Shown here: positions 30,172-39,541 of the stretch, in pieces
Position numbering within the stretch: the first letter of the stretch is position 1
Layout of the letters: each line of letters starts with the position of its first letter
Position numbers and translations under genes: made by a program
Notes under the pieces: model-generated
Told to the model about the DNA's origin: nothing
The model's input: the letters and a program-made list of their open reading frames with translations, nothing else
The model's database searches: none
Origin: Cupriavidus pauculus
GTDB lineage: Bacteria; Pseudomonadota; Gammaproteobacteria; Burkholderiales; Burkholderiaceae
Direction of reading: 5' to 3'
DNA length: 64,000 bases
NCBI RefSeq assembly: GCF_002858765.1
Contig: NZ_PJRP01000002.1
Span: forward strand, 294,598 to 358,597

Positions 30172-30693
30172 ATGCATCAGCCAAATGCCCCCTTTCCCAT
30201 GTCCCACCTGATTTCCACCCGCAAGGCCGATTCCCAGTCGTCGATTTCCCATGCTGCAGTGCAGCGTCCACGTGGTTGGCTGCGCGCCGCCGCACTCGCC
30301 ACGCCCCTGGCGGCGCTGCTGCTGGCGGCCTGTGCATCCCAGCCTGCAGTGGAGACTGCCGAAGCCAAAGAGGAATCGGCGCAGATGAACTCCGGCTGGC
30401 AGGCCGAGCGCGCCAAATATATGGATTGCGTGCAGGACAAGGCCAGCGATGGCGCCAAGGGCAAGGGCACCTCGAAGGAGGTGGCGGCCGGGGCGATCGA
30501 TTTGTGCAAGGGCCAGCTGAAGGTCATGCACGACGCCTTCCAGTCGTACCTGTCGGCGCAGATGAGCAGTGCGCACGGCCAGACCAGCGCCCGCCAGGCC
30601 GCCGAGCGCGTGACCACGGATACCCGCGAGAAGGCCCGTACCTACCTGACGCGCTACGTTGAAGTGGAGCGCTACAAGGCGGGTCAGCGCTGA
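30172..30693 (+). CDS. Hypothetical lipoprotein with two conserved-looking cysteines
   Basis: A long basic N-terminus is followed by a hydrophobic stretch and lipobox LLAAC (Cys54 from the chosen ATG; a later ATG at 30199 is possible). The mature domain is helical and charged, with YMDCVQDK and IDLCKGQLK, whose cysteines could pair. I do not recognise the family. It is divergent from the SYLF gene and convergent with the aldo/keto reductase gene. Confidence 0.75.
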   Translation: MHQPNAPFPMSHLISTRKADSQSSISHAAVQRPRGWLRAAALATPLAALLLAACASQPAVETAEAKEESAQMNSGWQAERAKYMDCVQDKASDGAKGKGTSKEVAAGAIDLCKGQLKVMHDAFQSYLSAQMSSAHGQTSARQAAERVTTDTREKARTYLTRYVEVERYKAGQR

Positions 30694-30742
30694 GCGCGGT
30701 TCCGCCTCTTACCCCCTCCTCCTTCGCTGTCACGCTTCCGCG

Positions 30743-31576
30743 TTACAGCATCGCCAGCGGCTGCGCGTGACGCGGCGGCGGGAACAGCGTGTCCAGTTCG
30801 GCCAGCTGTTCCGGCGTCAGCGTGATGTCCAGCGCGCCAAGGTTCTCGCGCAGGCGGTCGCGCTGACCGGTCTTGGGAATCGCAATGATGTCGTCCGATG
30901 CGAGCAGCCAGGCCAGTGCGGCCTGCGCCGGGGTCATCCCATGCTGCGCCGCAAAGCCCTTCAGGCCGGCGTTGCGTAGCAGCCGGGCCTGCTCGATTGG
31001 CGAATAGGCCAGGACTGGCACGTTGCGTTCGCGCAACCATGGCAGCAGGTCGAACTCGATGCCGCGCCGGCTCAGGTTGTAGAGCAGCTGATTTACCGCC
31101 ACGGCGTCGCCGCCTGGGGTGTCCCAGAATTCCTCCATATCAGACAGGTCGAGGTTGCTGACGCCGAAATGGCGGATCTTGCCGGCCGCCTGCAGCGCCT
31201 GGAATGCCTCGATCGTGTCCTCGAACGGCACGTCGCCCCGCCAGTGCAGCAGATACAGGTCCAGATGGTCGGTGCCCAGTCGGCGCAAGCTGCGCTCGCA
31301 GGCAGCCACGGCGCCCCTGCGGCTGGCGTTGTGCGGATAGACCTTGCTGACCAGAAAGGCGTCGTCGCGGCGGCCGGCCAGTGCTTCTCCGACCAGCGAC
31401 TCCGACAGGCCTTCGCCATACATCTCGGCGGTATCGATCAGCCTCAGGCCCATGTCCAGGCCCATTTGCAGTGTGGCGATTTCCTCGGCGCGCGTGGCGC
31501 GGTGGTCGCCGATATTCCAGGTGCCCATGCCCAGCGCGGGAACGCGCTCGCCGCCGGGCAGCGTGACTTGCTTCAT
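30743..31576 (-). CDS. Aldo/keto reductase
   Basis: NADPH-dependent carbonyl reductase with a TIM-barrel fold. The catalytic tetrad is intact: D48, Y53, K78 and H111 (LIDTAEMYG, LVSKVYP, LYLLHWRGD). The C-terminal IPKTGQRDRLRENL binds the cofactor phosphate. The 277 residues fit the short prokaryotic type. The substrate is unknown. It stands as a single gene. Confidence 0.92.
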   Translation of the reverse strand: MKQVTLPGGERVPALGMGTWNIGDHRATRAEEIATLQMGLDMGLRLIDTAEMYGEGLSESLVGEALAGRRDDAFLVSKVYPHNASRRGAVAACERSLRRLGTDHLDLYLLHWRGDVPFEDTIEAFQALQAAGKIRHFGVSNLDLSDMEEFWDTPGGDAVAVNQLLYNLSRRGIEFDLLPWLRERNVPVLAYSPIEQARLLRNAGLKGFAAQHGMTPAQAALAWLLASDDIIAIPKTGQRDRLRENLGALDITLTPEQLAELDTLFPPPRHAQPLAML

Positions 31577-31704
31577 GCGATGCCTCCGGTATCGGGAAAC
31601 TAGCCCTCCACACTAGAGAACATCGTCACGCGGCACAAGCACGCCGCCCGCACGGCACTTTTTACCTGGCTGCAGCAATCGGCGCCGCGCGGGCTCGCCA
31701 GGGA

Positions 31705-32103
31705 TCAGCGGTGCTGGTGCCGGAATTCCTGCGTCTTGCCGCCATAGCCATAGGCGGCCGCGCGTGCATCGATCACATAGATATAGGACACCTCGTTGAC
31801 GTCACCGATCAGCGCTGCCAGCGCAGCGTACGACTGGCGCAGGTACTCGGCCTTCTCGGCCTTGGTGTTGGTCTCGTCGGTCACGCTGATATCGAGCTGG
31901 AAGGCGTTGCGCCCCTTGTCGTGCTCGGACAGCGGCTTGCCACCAATGAACCACTGCTCGCGCGGGATAAACGTCACGGTCGTGGCAATGACCGGGGCTT
32001 CCTTGCCCAGCACACGCTGGGTGAGTTCGCCCACCACGGCCACTGCGCGGCGCGTCAGTTCGGTATCGGGATGACCGGAAATCTGCAGGGATACGTGGGG
32101 CAT
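31705..32103 (-). CDS. Tautomerase-superfamily protein
   Basis: Small enzyme of the 4-oxalocrotonate tautomerase/MIF superfamily. It starts MPHVSLQISG, so proline 2 becomes the catalytic N-terminal proline after Met removal. The 132 residues make it a longer two-unit type. It is divergent from a LysR regulator, which may control it (inference). The substrate is unknown. Confidence 0.8.
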   Translation of the reverse strand: MPHVSLQISGHPDTELTRRAVAVVGELTQRVLGKEAPVIATTVTFIPREQWFIGGKPLSEHDKGRNAFQLDISVTDETNTKAEKAEYLRQSYAALAALIGDVNEVSYIYVIDARAAAYGYGGKTQEFRHQHR

Positions 32104-32231
32104 GACTGGCTCCTTTCGGGTTGGACTTCACGTTGCGGCGCGCTTGCATGTTTGCGTGGTTGCGTGCTGCGGTGATGTCATCGTAGGGGCTACCTTGAAA
32201 TCGGAAAAGCGGGAATATACGATGTCATCTA

Positions 32232-32244
32232 TCGGATTAGCCGA
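32232..32244. promoter_or_regulatory. Candidate LysR box between tautomerase and lysR genes
   Basis: TCGG-attag-CCGA is a perfect dyad of the T-N11-A form bound by LysR proteins. It lies 13 bp before the LysR start codon, in the divergent intergenic region. Confidence 0.45.
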
Positions 32245-32256
32245 AACTTTAAAAGC

Positions 32257-33147
32257 ATGCGTGGATTTGAAACGGACCAGCTCCGGACCTTTGTGGCCGT
32301 TGCCGAGAGCGGCAGCCTGTCGGCCGCCGCGCCCAGGCTGTTCCTGTCGCAATCGTCGGTCAGCGAGCAGCTGCGCAAGCTGGAAGAGCGGGCCGGCGTG
32401 CCGCTACTGACACGCGGCAAGAAGGGGGCGGCCGTGACGCCGGCCGGTGCCCGGCTGCTGGACTATGCCCGGCGCATCCTGTCGCTGAACGAACAGGCGC
32501 TGGCGGAACTGCGCGGCCAGACGCTCGATGGCGAGTTGCGGCTGGCGGTGACGGACTATTTCCGCCCGGGCGAGATTGCCGGCATGCTGCGGAGGCTGCG
32601 TGACCGCTATCCCTACCTGAAACTGCACGTCACGGTCATGAAGAGTGCCGCCATCGAGGCGGCGGCCGAGATGGATGCGTTCGATATCGGGCTGAGCATG
32701 CGGCTGATCGGCGCACGCGGCGCGGACAAGACCTCGGGCGCCACGCGCGGCGGCACGGTGCTGCGGCGCGAGGCCCTGGCATGGGTGGCCGCGCCGGAGA
32801 TTTCCGAGGCGCCCCAGGTCACGCTGCCGCTGGTGCTGCTGCCCGATACCTGTTCGATGCACCAGTTCGTCGTGCAGTTGCTGATGCGGCGCCGGCGCGA
32901 ATTCGAGATTGCGCACTCGGCCTCGGGCGTGGCGGGGCTGCATCTGGCGCTGGCGGCGGGGCTGGGCGTGTCGTGCCTCAACGCATCGGCCATCGGGCCC
33001 GGCGTGACGCCGCTCGATGCGGCGGGCGTGGCCGGCTGGAAGCTGCCCGCGCTGCCCGCGGCGGAGTTCTATCTATTAGGAGCGCGCCGGGGCGAGAGTG
33101 AATTCACCGGCCAGGCCCGGAAGGCGCTGGCGGAGCAATTTGGCTGA
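32257..33147 (+). CDS. LysR-family transcriptional regulator
   Basis: The N-terminal winged helix-turn-helix starts MRGFETDQLRTFVAVAESGS and includes AAPRLFLSQSSVSEQLRKLE. The effector-binding domain covers residues about 90-290. Length (296) is standard. It is divergently placed to the tautomerase gene, the usual LysR target arrangement. The inducer is unknown. Confidence 0.92.
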   Translation: MRGFETDQLRTFVAVAESGSLSAAAPRLFLSQSSVSEQLRKLEERAGVPLLTRGKKGAAVTPAGARLLDYARRILSLNEQALAELRGQTLDGELRLAVTDYFRPGEIAGMLRRLRDRYPYLKLHVTVMKSAAIEAAAEMDAFDIGLSMRLIGARGADKTSGATRGGTVLRREALAWVAAPEISEAPQVTLPLVLLPDTCSMHQFVVQLLMRRRREFEIAHSASGVAGLHLALAAGLGVSCLNASAIGPGVTPLDAAGVAGWKLPALPAAEFYLLGARRGESEFTGQARKALAEQFG

Positions 33148-33181
33148 ACGGCCAGGTCGTGCCAGGTCAGGTTGCCCGTGC

Positions 33182-33868
33182 TCAGGTCTCGCTCCACTGC
33201 CGCAGGAGGTTGTGATAGCAGCCGATTAGGCTGCGGCGCGCGCGCTCGTCGGCGTTGGTCTGGTTGAGCGTCTGGATCGCGTTGTCCATGTCGAATAGCA
33301 GCGCGCGCTGGCCGTCGTCGCGAATCAGGCTCTGGATCCAGAAGAAACTGGCCACCCGCGTGCCGCGCGTGATCGGTGTCACCTGGTGCAGGCTGGTGGC
33401 GGGGTAGATCACCATGTCGCCGGCGGCCAGCTTGACCCCGTGCACGCCGTAAGTGTCTTCCACCTGCAACTCGCCGCCGTCGTAGCTGGCGGGGTCGGAC
33501 AGGAACAGCGTGGCCGACACATCGGTGCGCAGCTTGCGTCCGTTGTGCGGATGGATGCGCACGCCGCCATCGACATGGGCGCCGAACGTCATGCCCTCGC
33601 TGTATCGGTTGAACATTGGCGGATAAACGATGTTCGGCAGCACCGCACTAATAAAGAGCGGGTGACGCTCCAGCGCGGACAGGATCAGGTGCTGACACTG
33701 CGCCGCCACTTCCGACCGTTCGTCGATCTGCTGGTTGAACTTGACCGGCGCGCCGGAATAGCCGGCCGACACGCGGCCATCCACCCACGCGTCGCCGGCA
33801 TGCTCCAGCTGGGCCAGCACCACGGCCACCTGCTCGGCGTTGAGAACCTTCGGAATACGAACCAGCAT
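33182..33868 (-). CDS. PiuC-type Fe(II)/2-oxoglutarate hydroxylase (PKHD family)
   Basis: Non-haem iron dioxygenase typical of iron-uptake loci. HVD in FGAHVDGGVRI, a later histidine in TSLHQVTPITRG, and the 2OG-binding arginine in GTRVASFFW form the active site. The ATG at 33868 gives 228 residues, the family norm. It lies 86 bp downstream of the receptor gene on the same strand. PiuC homologues are regularly paired with Fiu/PiuA receptors; what they hydroxylate is not settled. Confidence 0.9.
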   Translation of the reverse strand: MLVRIPKVLNAEQVAVVLAQLEHAGDAWVDGRVSAGYSGAPVKFNQQIDERSEVAAQCQHLILSALERHPLFISAVLPNIVYPPMFNRYSEGMTFGAHVDGGVRIHPHNGRKLRTDVSATLFLSDPASYDGGELQVEDTYGVHGVKLAAGDMVIYPATSLHQVTPITRGTRVASFFWIQSLIRDDGQRALLFDMDNAIQTLNQTNADERARRSLIGCYHNLLRQWSET

Positions 33869-33954
33869 CGGAGAAATCCGGTTGGGGCCGCCCGGTGTCA
33901 TCCGGAGCCGGCCGTGGCAAGACAGCCAGGCGCGGCGTGCGGCCCCGGCGGCGC

Positions 33955-36240
33955 TTACATGCGATAGGTGAACGACAGCATCGCGGTACGGCCCGTGCCC
34001 GGCACCGACCGGCCGCCGTCCGACTGGATCAGCGCATCGTAATACTTCTTGTCGAAGATGTTGAACAGATTCAGGCGCACATCGTACTTGGGCTGGTGGT
34101 AGGCGATCATGCCGTCCCAGCGCACAAAGCCGCCAACCTGCACCGTATTGGTATTGTTGGCATAGCGCTGTGACATGTAGAACGCCCCGCCGCCCACTTC
34201 CCAGCTTGGCAGGATGGAATAGCTGGTCCATGCCGTGGCCGTGTGCTTGGGCGTGTTGGTCGGCACCATGCCCTGCGTGCCGGCGGCGATGCCGCTCTTG
34301 ATCTCGGCGTCCAGGTAGGTATAGCCCGCGAACACCTGCCACTTCGGCGTGATGCGGCCGGTTACGCCGGCGCGGAAGCCGTCCACCTGGATCTTGCCGG
34401 TGAGCGCATAAGTGGTGGCGTCGATCTGGCTGCGCGCGTTGTCCTTGGTGATGCGGAAGATGGCCGACGTCACCGACAGATTTCCGCTCATCAGATCCCA
34501 CTTGCCGCCAGCCTCGTAGGCCTTGTTCTTCTCGGGGTCCAGCGACTGCTGGCCCACCGTGCCGACCAGCTGTTCCAGCGACGGATTGAACGACGTGCCG
34601 TAGGAAATGTAGTACGACTGCGCTTCGGTCGGCTGCCAGATGCCGCCCAGGCGCACGCTGGTGAAGTGAACGTCCTGGTTCGCGTTGGCCAACGCGGTGT
34701 TGCCGGTCGTGTTGCCGGAATTGATCGAGTTGCTGATGCTGGCGATGTACTTGTCGTAGCGCAGGCCGGCCACCGCTTTCCATTGCTTCGAGAACTCGAT
34801 CGAGTCGTTGGCGTAGACGGCCACGGTGTTCGCCGAGCCGCCCTGCAGGTTGCCGGTGCGGGTGGCCACGCTGCCCGGCGAGTCCTGGTACGGCGGGTCG
34901 ATGACCGGCGTGCAGGCCACGAAGCCGGACGTACCCGTTGTCGGGTTCAGCGCCGTGCTGCCGCAACTGCCGTTGCGGTAGTAGTTCTGGTTGTTGTAGC
35001 CGTCGTGGCCCAGCTCCAGGCCGGTCAGCAGCGTGTGCTTGACCGGGCCCGTATCGAACTTCGCGGTCAGCTCGGTCTGGTTGAAGATCGAGTAGTCGCG
35101 GATGTTGCGGTCATGGCTCTGCTGGCGCACGTACAGCTGAGACAGCGGCAGGTTGGTGGTCGTCAGCGCGGTAAAGGCGCCCGCTGCGTTGATCGATCCC
35201 ACGGCGTTCGGCGCGGTCTCGCGCGCGTCGGTTTCCACATAGTTGAACGCGGTGACGTTGCGCAGGCGCAGGTTGGGCGAGAACTTGTGATCGATGGCGC
35301 CGTTAAGCGACACGATGTTCTGGCGCGTGCGGTCGTTGTTGAAACCGTAGAACGTATTGCGGTCGACCTTGACGGGGTGGCCATTGATCGCGGGCAGGCC
35401 GTAGTCGGGCATGTCCTCGTTGTGCTGGAGCAACGCCGACAGGGTGATCTCCGTCGAAGTTCCGATGCCAAAACGCCACGACGGCGCGATGCCGAAATCC
35501 TGCACGGTCATTTCGTCGCGCGTGCTCGGCTTGCCGTCCTGGGCCATTGCCGAGATGCGGAAGGCCGAGGTGTCGCCGGTGGGCGTGTTCACGTCCGCCG
35601 TGGCGCGCACCAGGCCATTGGTGGTGACCGATCCGGTGACTTCGGTGGCGGCCTGCAGCTTGGGCTTCTTGGTGACCTGGTTGATCACGCCGCCCGTGGA
35701 GCCACGCCCGAACAGCATCGATGACGGACCCATCAGTACTTCGACCTGGTCCAGCGCGAAGGTGTCGCGGTAGTACTGGCCGCGGTCGCGGAAGCCGTCC
35801 AGGTAGATGTCGGTGCGCGCGGAGAAGCCGTTCAGGTTGATGTTGTTGCCGATCTGGCCGCCCTCGGCGCCGCCGATGGTGATGCCGGGCACGTTGCGCA
35901 GCGCATCGGCCAGCGAACTCGCCCCCTGCGATTCCATCAGCGCCCGGTTCACGATCGTGACCGATTGCGGCACGTCGCGCAGGTCAGCCGGCAGCTTCGA
36001 CAACTGGCTGCCCGCAGGGTTGAAATCGTCACGCGATGCGGCGCCCTGGACAGTCACTTCGCGCAGCGTCTGCGGCGCGGATTCAGCCTTGGCGGGCGTC
36101 GCAGGCGCGGCGTTGGGGGCGGCGGTGGCAGCGGGCGCGGCGGGCACCTGCTGCGCGGGCTGGACGGCTTGCTGCGCGAAGGCGGCGGGTGCGGCAAAGA
36201 GGGCCACCAGCGCGGTGGCCACAGGGGTGCGACGGAGCAT
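33955..36240 (-). CDS. TonB-dependent siderophore receptor (Fiu/PiuA-like)
   Basis: Outer-membrane receptor, probably for catecholate siderophores. The signal peptide ends AFAQQ. A Pro/Ala linker precedes the TonB-box-like LREVTVQG. The plug domain has LADALRNVPGITIGG and VEVLMGPSSMLFGRGSTGG; the barrel ends SFTYRM with the terminal aromatic rule satisfied by the F/Y positions nearby. The ATG at 36240 has GGAA upstream. A Fur-like box lies 80 bp upstream. The hydroxylase gene follows. Confidence 0.92.
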   Translation of the reverse strand: MLRRTPVATALVALFAAPAAFAQQAVQPAQQVPAAPAATAAPNAAPATPAKAESAPQTLREVTVQGAASRDDFNPAGSQLSKLPADLRDVPQSVTIVNRALMESQGASSLADALRNVPGITIGGAEGGQIGNNINLNGFSARTDIYLDGFRDRGQYYRDTFALDQVEVLMGPSSMLFGRGSTGGVINQVTKKPKLQAATEVTGSVTTNGLVRATADVNTPTGDTSAFRISAMAQDGKPSTRDEMTVQDFGIAPSWRFGIGTSTEITLSALLQHNEDMPDYGLPAINGHPVKVDRNTFYGFNNDRTRQNIVSLNGAIDHKFSPNLRLRNVTAFNYVETDARETAPNAVGSINAAGAFTALTTTNLPLSQLYVRQQSHDRNIRDYSIFNQTELTAKFDTGPVKHTLLTGLELGHDGYNNQNYYRNGSCGSTALNPTTGTSGFVACTPVIDPPYQDSPGSVATRTGNLQGGSANTVAVYANDSIEFSKQWKAVAGLRYDKYIASISNSINSGNTTGNTALANANQDVHFTSVRLGGIWQPTEAQSYYISYGTSFNPSLEQLVGTVGQQSLDPEKNKAYEAGGKWDLMSGNLSVTSAIFRITKDNARSQIDATTYALTGKIQVDGFRAGVTGRITPKWQVFAGYTYLDAEIKSGIAAGTQGMVPTNTPKHTATAWTSYSILPSWEVGGGAFYMSQRYANNTNTVQVGGFVRWDGMIAYHQPKYDVRLNLFNIFDKKYYDALIQSDGGRSVPGTGRTAMLSFTYRM

Positions 36241-36321
36241 TGTCAGTTCCAGTGCGCCCCGTACTGCCGGGCCCTTTACCGGCTTCACCACCGGGGCTAA
36301 TGTTCGGGCGATCGGGAATAT

Positions 36322-36341
36322 AAATAGGAACTATTCTCGTT
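36322..36341 (-). promoter_or_regulatory. Fur-box-like site upstream of the receptor
   Basis: The minus strand reads AACGAGAATAGTTCCTATTT, close to the betaproteobacterial Fur form GAGAATNNTTCTC. A TATATT -10 candidate lies directly downstream (36317-36322), so binding would block RNA polymerase under iron-replete conditions. Confidence 0.6.
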
Positions 36342-36491
36342 GCAATCGCGTTGCGTGGCGCTCACAGACACGCTGCGGCAAGGTCAGTTGTCTGAAAGTT
36401 CAAACATCACTGGCCGCCCCCTGCGCCATACAGGGCAGTGTTGCGCACATTGCATGCGCGATATGTCGAATCTGACAAGGTTCGGACACCA

Positions 36492-36524
36492 TGCAAGCGG
36501 CCCGCATGTCGCGGGCCGCTTGCA
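36492..36524 (-). terminator. Strong hairpin downstream of the second Bug gene
   Basis: TGCAAGCGGCCCGC (36492-36505) pairs perfectly with 36511-36524 around a 5-base loop. No T run follows on either strand, so it is a weak terminator candidate or an mRNA 3'-end stabiliser. Confidence 0.45.
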
Positions 36525-36631
36525 GACATATGACCACCCGGACGGGTGATCTCATCCAAAATAGTTTTGGGCAGGGCGCTGGCCGGCCATTGGCGTTGCC
36601 ACCGGCGCGGCCATTTCGCACCGCCCCAGCA

Positions 36632-37603
36632 TCAATCCGCTGTCATGTTGGCGTTCTTGGCGATACGGCCAAGACGCTCGCGCTCCGATTTGATGAAGGC
36701 CACGAAGCTCTCCACCGAACCACCCGCCGGCTCGATACCGTTCTGGATCAGGCGCTCGCGAATTTCGGCGTTCTGCATGCCGGCCGTCAGTTCCGCATTG
36801 AGCTTCTTGATGATCGCGGGATCGGTGCCCTTCGGCGCGAAGATGCCGGCCCAATGGCCGATGCGGACTTCAGGCAGGCCCTGCTCGGCGGTGGTGGGGA
36901 TGTTCGGTGCGGCGGGCATGTGCTTGTCCCACGTCGCACCCAGCGCCTTGAGCTTGCCGGCCTTGATCTGCGGCAGCACCACGATCGATGCCTCGGACGT
37001 GGCGGCCACCTGGTTGCCGATCACGGCGGTGATGCTCTCCGAGCCGCTCTTGTAGGGCACCACGGTCAGCTGCGCGCCTTTTTCCTTAAGCATTTCTTCG
37101 ACGAAATGCGGCGTGCTGCCGCTGCCGGCGGTGGCAAATGGCACGCCACCCTGCTTCTTGGAATACTCGACCAGCTCCTTCACGTTGTTCACCGGCAGCG
37201 ACGGCGATGCCACGATCACCGACGGGCTGACCGCGATTAGCCCCACAGGCACCAGGTCGTCGGGCTGGTAGGGCATCTTCGTGCGGATCAGGCTGTTGGT
37301 GACGGTGCCCACGGCACCCACCAGGAACGTGTAGCCATCCGGCTTGCTCTTGGCCACGTAGTCGGCACCGACGATGCCGCCGGCACCCGGGCGGTTCTCG
37401 ATCACCACGGGCTGGCCAATCCGCTTGCTGACGGCTTCGGCACCGGCGCGCGCGACGAGGTCATTGGCGCCACCGGCGGTGAACGGTACGACGAACTTGA
37501 TCACGTGGTTGGGCCAGGCATCGGCGGCGTGGGCCGTGGTGGCCATCAGCGAGGTGGCGGCGAGCGCCAGGGCCAGCGTGCGGCCGCGCGGGGAGAAATG
37601 CAT
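36632..37603 (-). CDS. Bug/TctC-family periplasmic binding protein (second copy)
   Basis: Solute-binding protein with a signal peptide ending TAHAA. It shows WPNHVIKFVVPFTAGGANDLV and RPGAGGIVGADYVAKSKPDGYT as family marks. The ATG at 37603 has GGAG 8 bp upstream, and length is 323. It is distinct from the first copy at 26,068 and also lacks TctA/TctB partners. The ligand is unknown; carboxylates are common. Confidence 0.9.
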   Translation of the reverse strand: MHFSPRGRTLALALAATSLMATTAHAADAWPNHVIKFVVPFTAGGANDLVARAGAEAVSKRIGQPVVIENRPGAGGIVGADYVAKSKPDGYTFLVGAVGTVTNSLIRTKMPYQPDDLVPVGLIAVSPSVIVASPSLPVNNVKELVEYSKKQGGVPFATAGSGSTPHFVEEMLKEKGAQLTVVPYKSGSESITAVIGNQVAATSEASIVVLPQIKAGKLKALGATWDKHMPAAPNIPTTAEQGLPEVRIGHWAGIFAPKGTDPAIIKKLNAELTAGMQNAEIRERLIQNGIEPAGGSVESFVAFIKSERERLGRIAKNANMTAD

Positions 37604-37744
37604 GCTTCGTCTCCGGTAGTTGTTGTAGAGGATCGGGGGTTCGATCTTACCGAAGGAAGCTGTCAGTTTGCTGAACGTGTGGGTGGCGTCCTTTTTGCTC
37701 TCTTTCGCTCTCTGTCTGGCTCGCCGTTTGCGGCGATCCATGGT

Positions 37745-37772
37745 GCCTCTCTCCCGCCCGGGGAAAGAGGCA
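37745..37772. repeat. REP-like palindrome
   Basis: GCCTCTCTCCC-gcccg-GGGAAAGAGGC, an imperfect inverted repeat of the CCCTCTCCC type seen elsewhere in the window. Confidence 0.4.
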
Positions 37773-37793
37773 GCCCATGATGGCATCAGGACG

Positions 37794-38267
37794 TCACTGC
37801 TGGCGCACCCACGTCTGCGTCCGGCCAATCAGGCTGATGCCGATGAAGCCGCGCACGTTGAGCTTCTTGCCCTCGTCGGCCATCGACATCTTGCACTTGT
37901 AAAGCTTGCCGGTCTCGGGGTCCAGGATCTCGCCGCCGGTCCACTCGTTGTCGCCGGTCTTGCGCAATCCGGTGAGCAGCGTCATGCCGATGATGGGCTG
38001 GTCCTTGCGCGCGTCGGTGCATTTGTCGCACACCTTGGGCGGGCCCTCGGCAGGCACTAGGCTCTTCACGAGCTTGCCGCTGTACACGCCGTCCTTCTCG
38101 GCAATCTCGATCACGCCGCGCGGCTTGCCGGTGGCGTCGTCGATCGTGTGCCAAGTGCCCGACGGGGTGGCTTGCGCCATGGCAAATGCACTGGTGGCAA
38201 GTGCGGCGGCGAACGCGGCGGCACGGGCGGTATTGCGAAGCAGGGCGCGAGGGTCGGTCATGCGCAT
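37794..38267 (-). CDS. DUF2147 secreted protein
   Basis: The signal peptide ends AMAQA. The mature domain (SGTWHTIDDATGKPRGVIEI, CDKCTDARKDQPIIGMTLL, GGEILDPETGKLYKCKM) matches DUF2147, a small beta-rich periplasmic family of unknown function with a conserved cysteine pair. The start is ATG 38267 or the in-frame ATG at 38261. It stands alone, bordering the long unexplained region at 38.3-40.2 kb. Confidence 0.85.
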   Translation of the reverse strand: MRMTDPRALLRNTARAAAFAAALATSAFAMAQATPSGTWHTIDDATGKPRGVIEIAEKDGVYSGKLVKSLVPAEGPPKVCDKCTDARKDQPIIGMTLLTGLRKTGDNEWTGGEILDPETGKLYKCKMSMADEGKKLNVRGFIGISLIGRTQTWVRQQ

Positions 38268-38820
38268 GAAGATCTCCAGTTCAATGTCGCGATGGCGGAT
38301 TCACCAGATCGCGGCGCGGGGGTTTGCCGGTCGGCAAGGGCTGCGGCCAGCCTGCAAGACTGACACGCAAGCCGTACACGACGTGCAGGATGTCGATGCC
38401 AGGTCCGGACGGTAACGGCGGTTCGCAATGAACCGCGTTCGTGTTGGCTGGCATCGCCATCGCGCGACGCCAATCTACTGGCGCCGGCCGTTCGCCGCAA
38501 TCTCCAGCATCGGTTTGCGTACGCACCAGAGCGTACCGCACCACTGCCTGTCATCGCCCGCCGGGCGGCGCCCAGCGCGGATTTTGTCCTGCAACAAGCA
38601 CCGCGCAGGAAGCGTACCCGAGACATTCCTCTAGCCGGTCGGACGTTGGCGCAATCGCGCCACACAGGCACGCGACGGCATCGGTAGGAACCCCAATGCC
38701 GACATGCGGCAACGGATCAATGATCGCGCCTGGCCGATGGTTGACATGACAGCGGGTTGCCGGCGCCAACGCGGCGCCGATGGCAGCCGATGATGGCGAC
38801 CGCCAACCGCATCGCAGAGC

Positions 38821-38857
38821 GAATCGCAGCGCGGAGGGCGGATCGAATCGCAGCGCG
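38821..38857 (+). repeat. Short tandem duplication
   Basis: GAATCGCAGCGCG occurs at 38821 and 38845, a period of 24 bp, with similar intervening sequence. Confidence 0.6.
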
Positions 38858-39227
38858 AAGGATGGATGCCTGGCAGGCTGAGTCGATGGCGCGTGCAACG
38901 ACGGTGACGGTGGCCGTCGTGGCGACCGGTCGAGCGACCGACACGGCGCGATGCCGGACGAGCGCGATGCCGTGACCACCAGTTCGTACGTGCGCCGACA
39001 CATCATCGACCGCGCGACTGATGTCAAAACGCGGGTGTCGACACACGTCGAACAGAGAAACCGTTGCGTAGGCGCATCACTCTTTCGTCGTGCTCGCGCA
39101 ACTGTCCGATCGACGCACGCGAGACCAGCGTGTGCATCCGCACGACCGTCGCGCGATCCGCTTGTCGCAGTGATCGCGCGCGTCGCGCAATCGCACCGAA
39201 GCGTGATCGTCGACACCCACCATCGCG

Positions 39228-39530
39228 TTGCGCGATGCTGCCCGCAGACGCGCGGGCGTATGCTTGCGCGTGCGTCGGAAAGCCAATATTCATGCGGGTT
39301 TCCAGTCAGCGCTGGACGATGCGAAGCGGCGTCGCGAAGTCATGGATGGGCGTGCCGCGCATGCCGTGCGACGAAGTGCGCGCAGGGATCGAACACACGT
39401 TGCGCGGTACCTTCGCGAGGTGTTCTTCGACCACCGAAACACACGCGTGATGGAACTTCATTCGGTGTGTGCGCGTCATGATGAGAGAGCGTATCGATGG
39501 TGTCGTGATCGGAGTGCGCGCGTGAATTAG
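39228..39530 (+). other. Candidate 100-residue ORF, doubtful
   Basis: An open frame from a TTG ends TAG at 39530, twelve bases before a palindrome-T7 terminator-like element. The translation is Arg-rich (KANIHAGFQSALDDAKRRRE, HVARYLREVFFDHRNTRVME). No family is recognised and no ribosome site is clear. Its only support is the position of the terminator. Confidence 0.2.
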
Positions 39531-39541
39531 ATCGATTCGTT

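Larger units (their letters stand above)
36241..36631. other. Intergenic region: receptor promoter and tctC end
   Basis: This 391-bp stretch has no gene. It holds the Fur-like box and promoter of the receptor gene (36317-36341) and a 14-bp perfect hairpin (36492-36524) near the end of the leftward Bug protein gene. Confidence 0.6.

Noticed and set aside
38551..39216. A 221-codon minus-strand frame in the unexplained region
   Set aside because: Ser/Arg/Pro/Ala-rich with many rare-looking codons and no start signal; overlaps other equally open frames.
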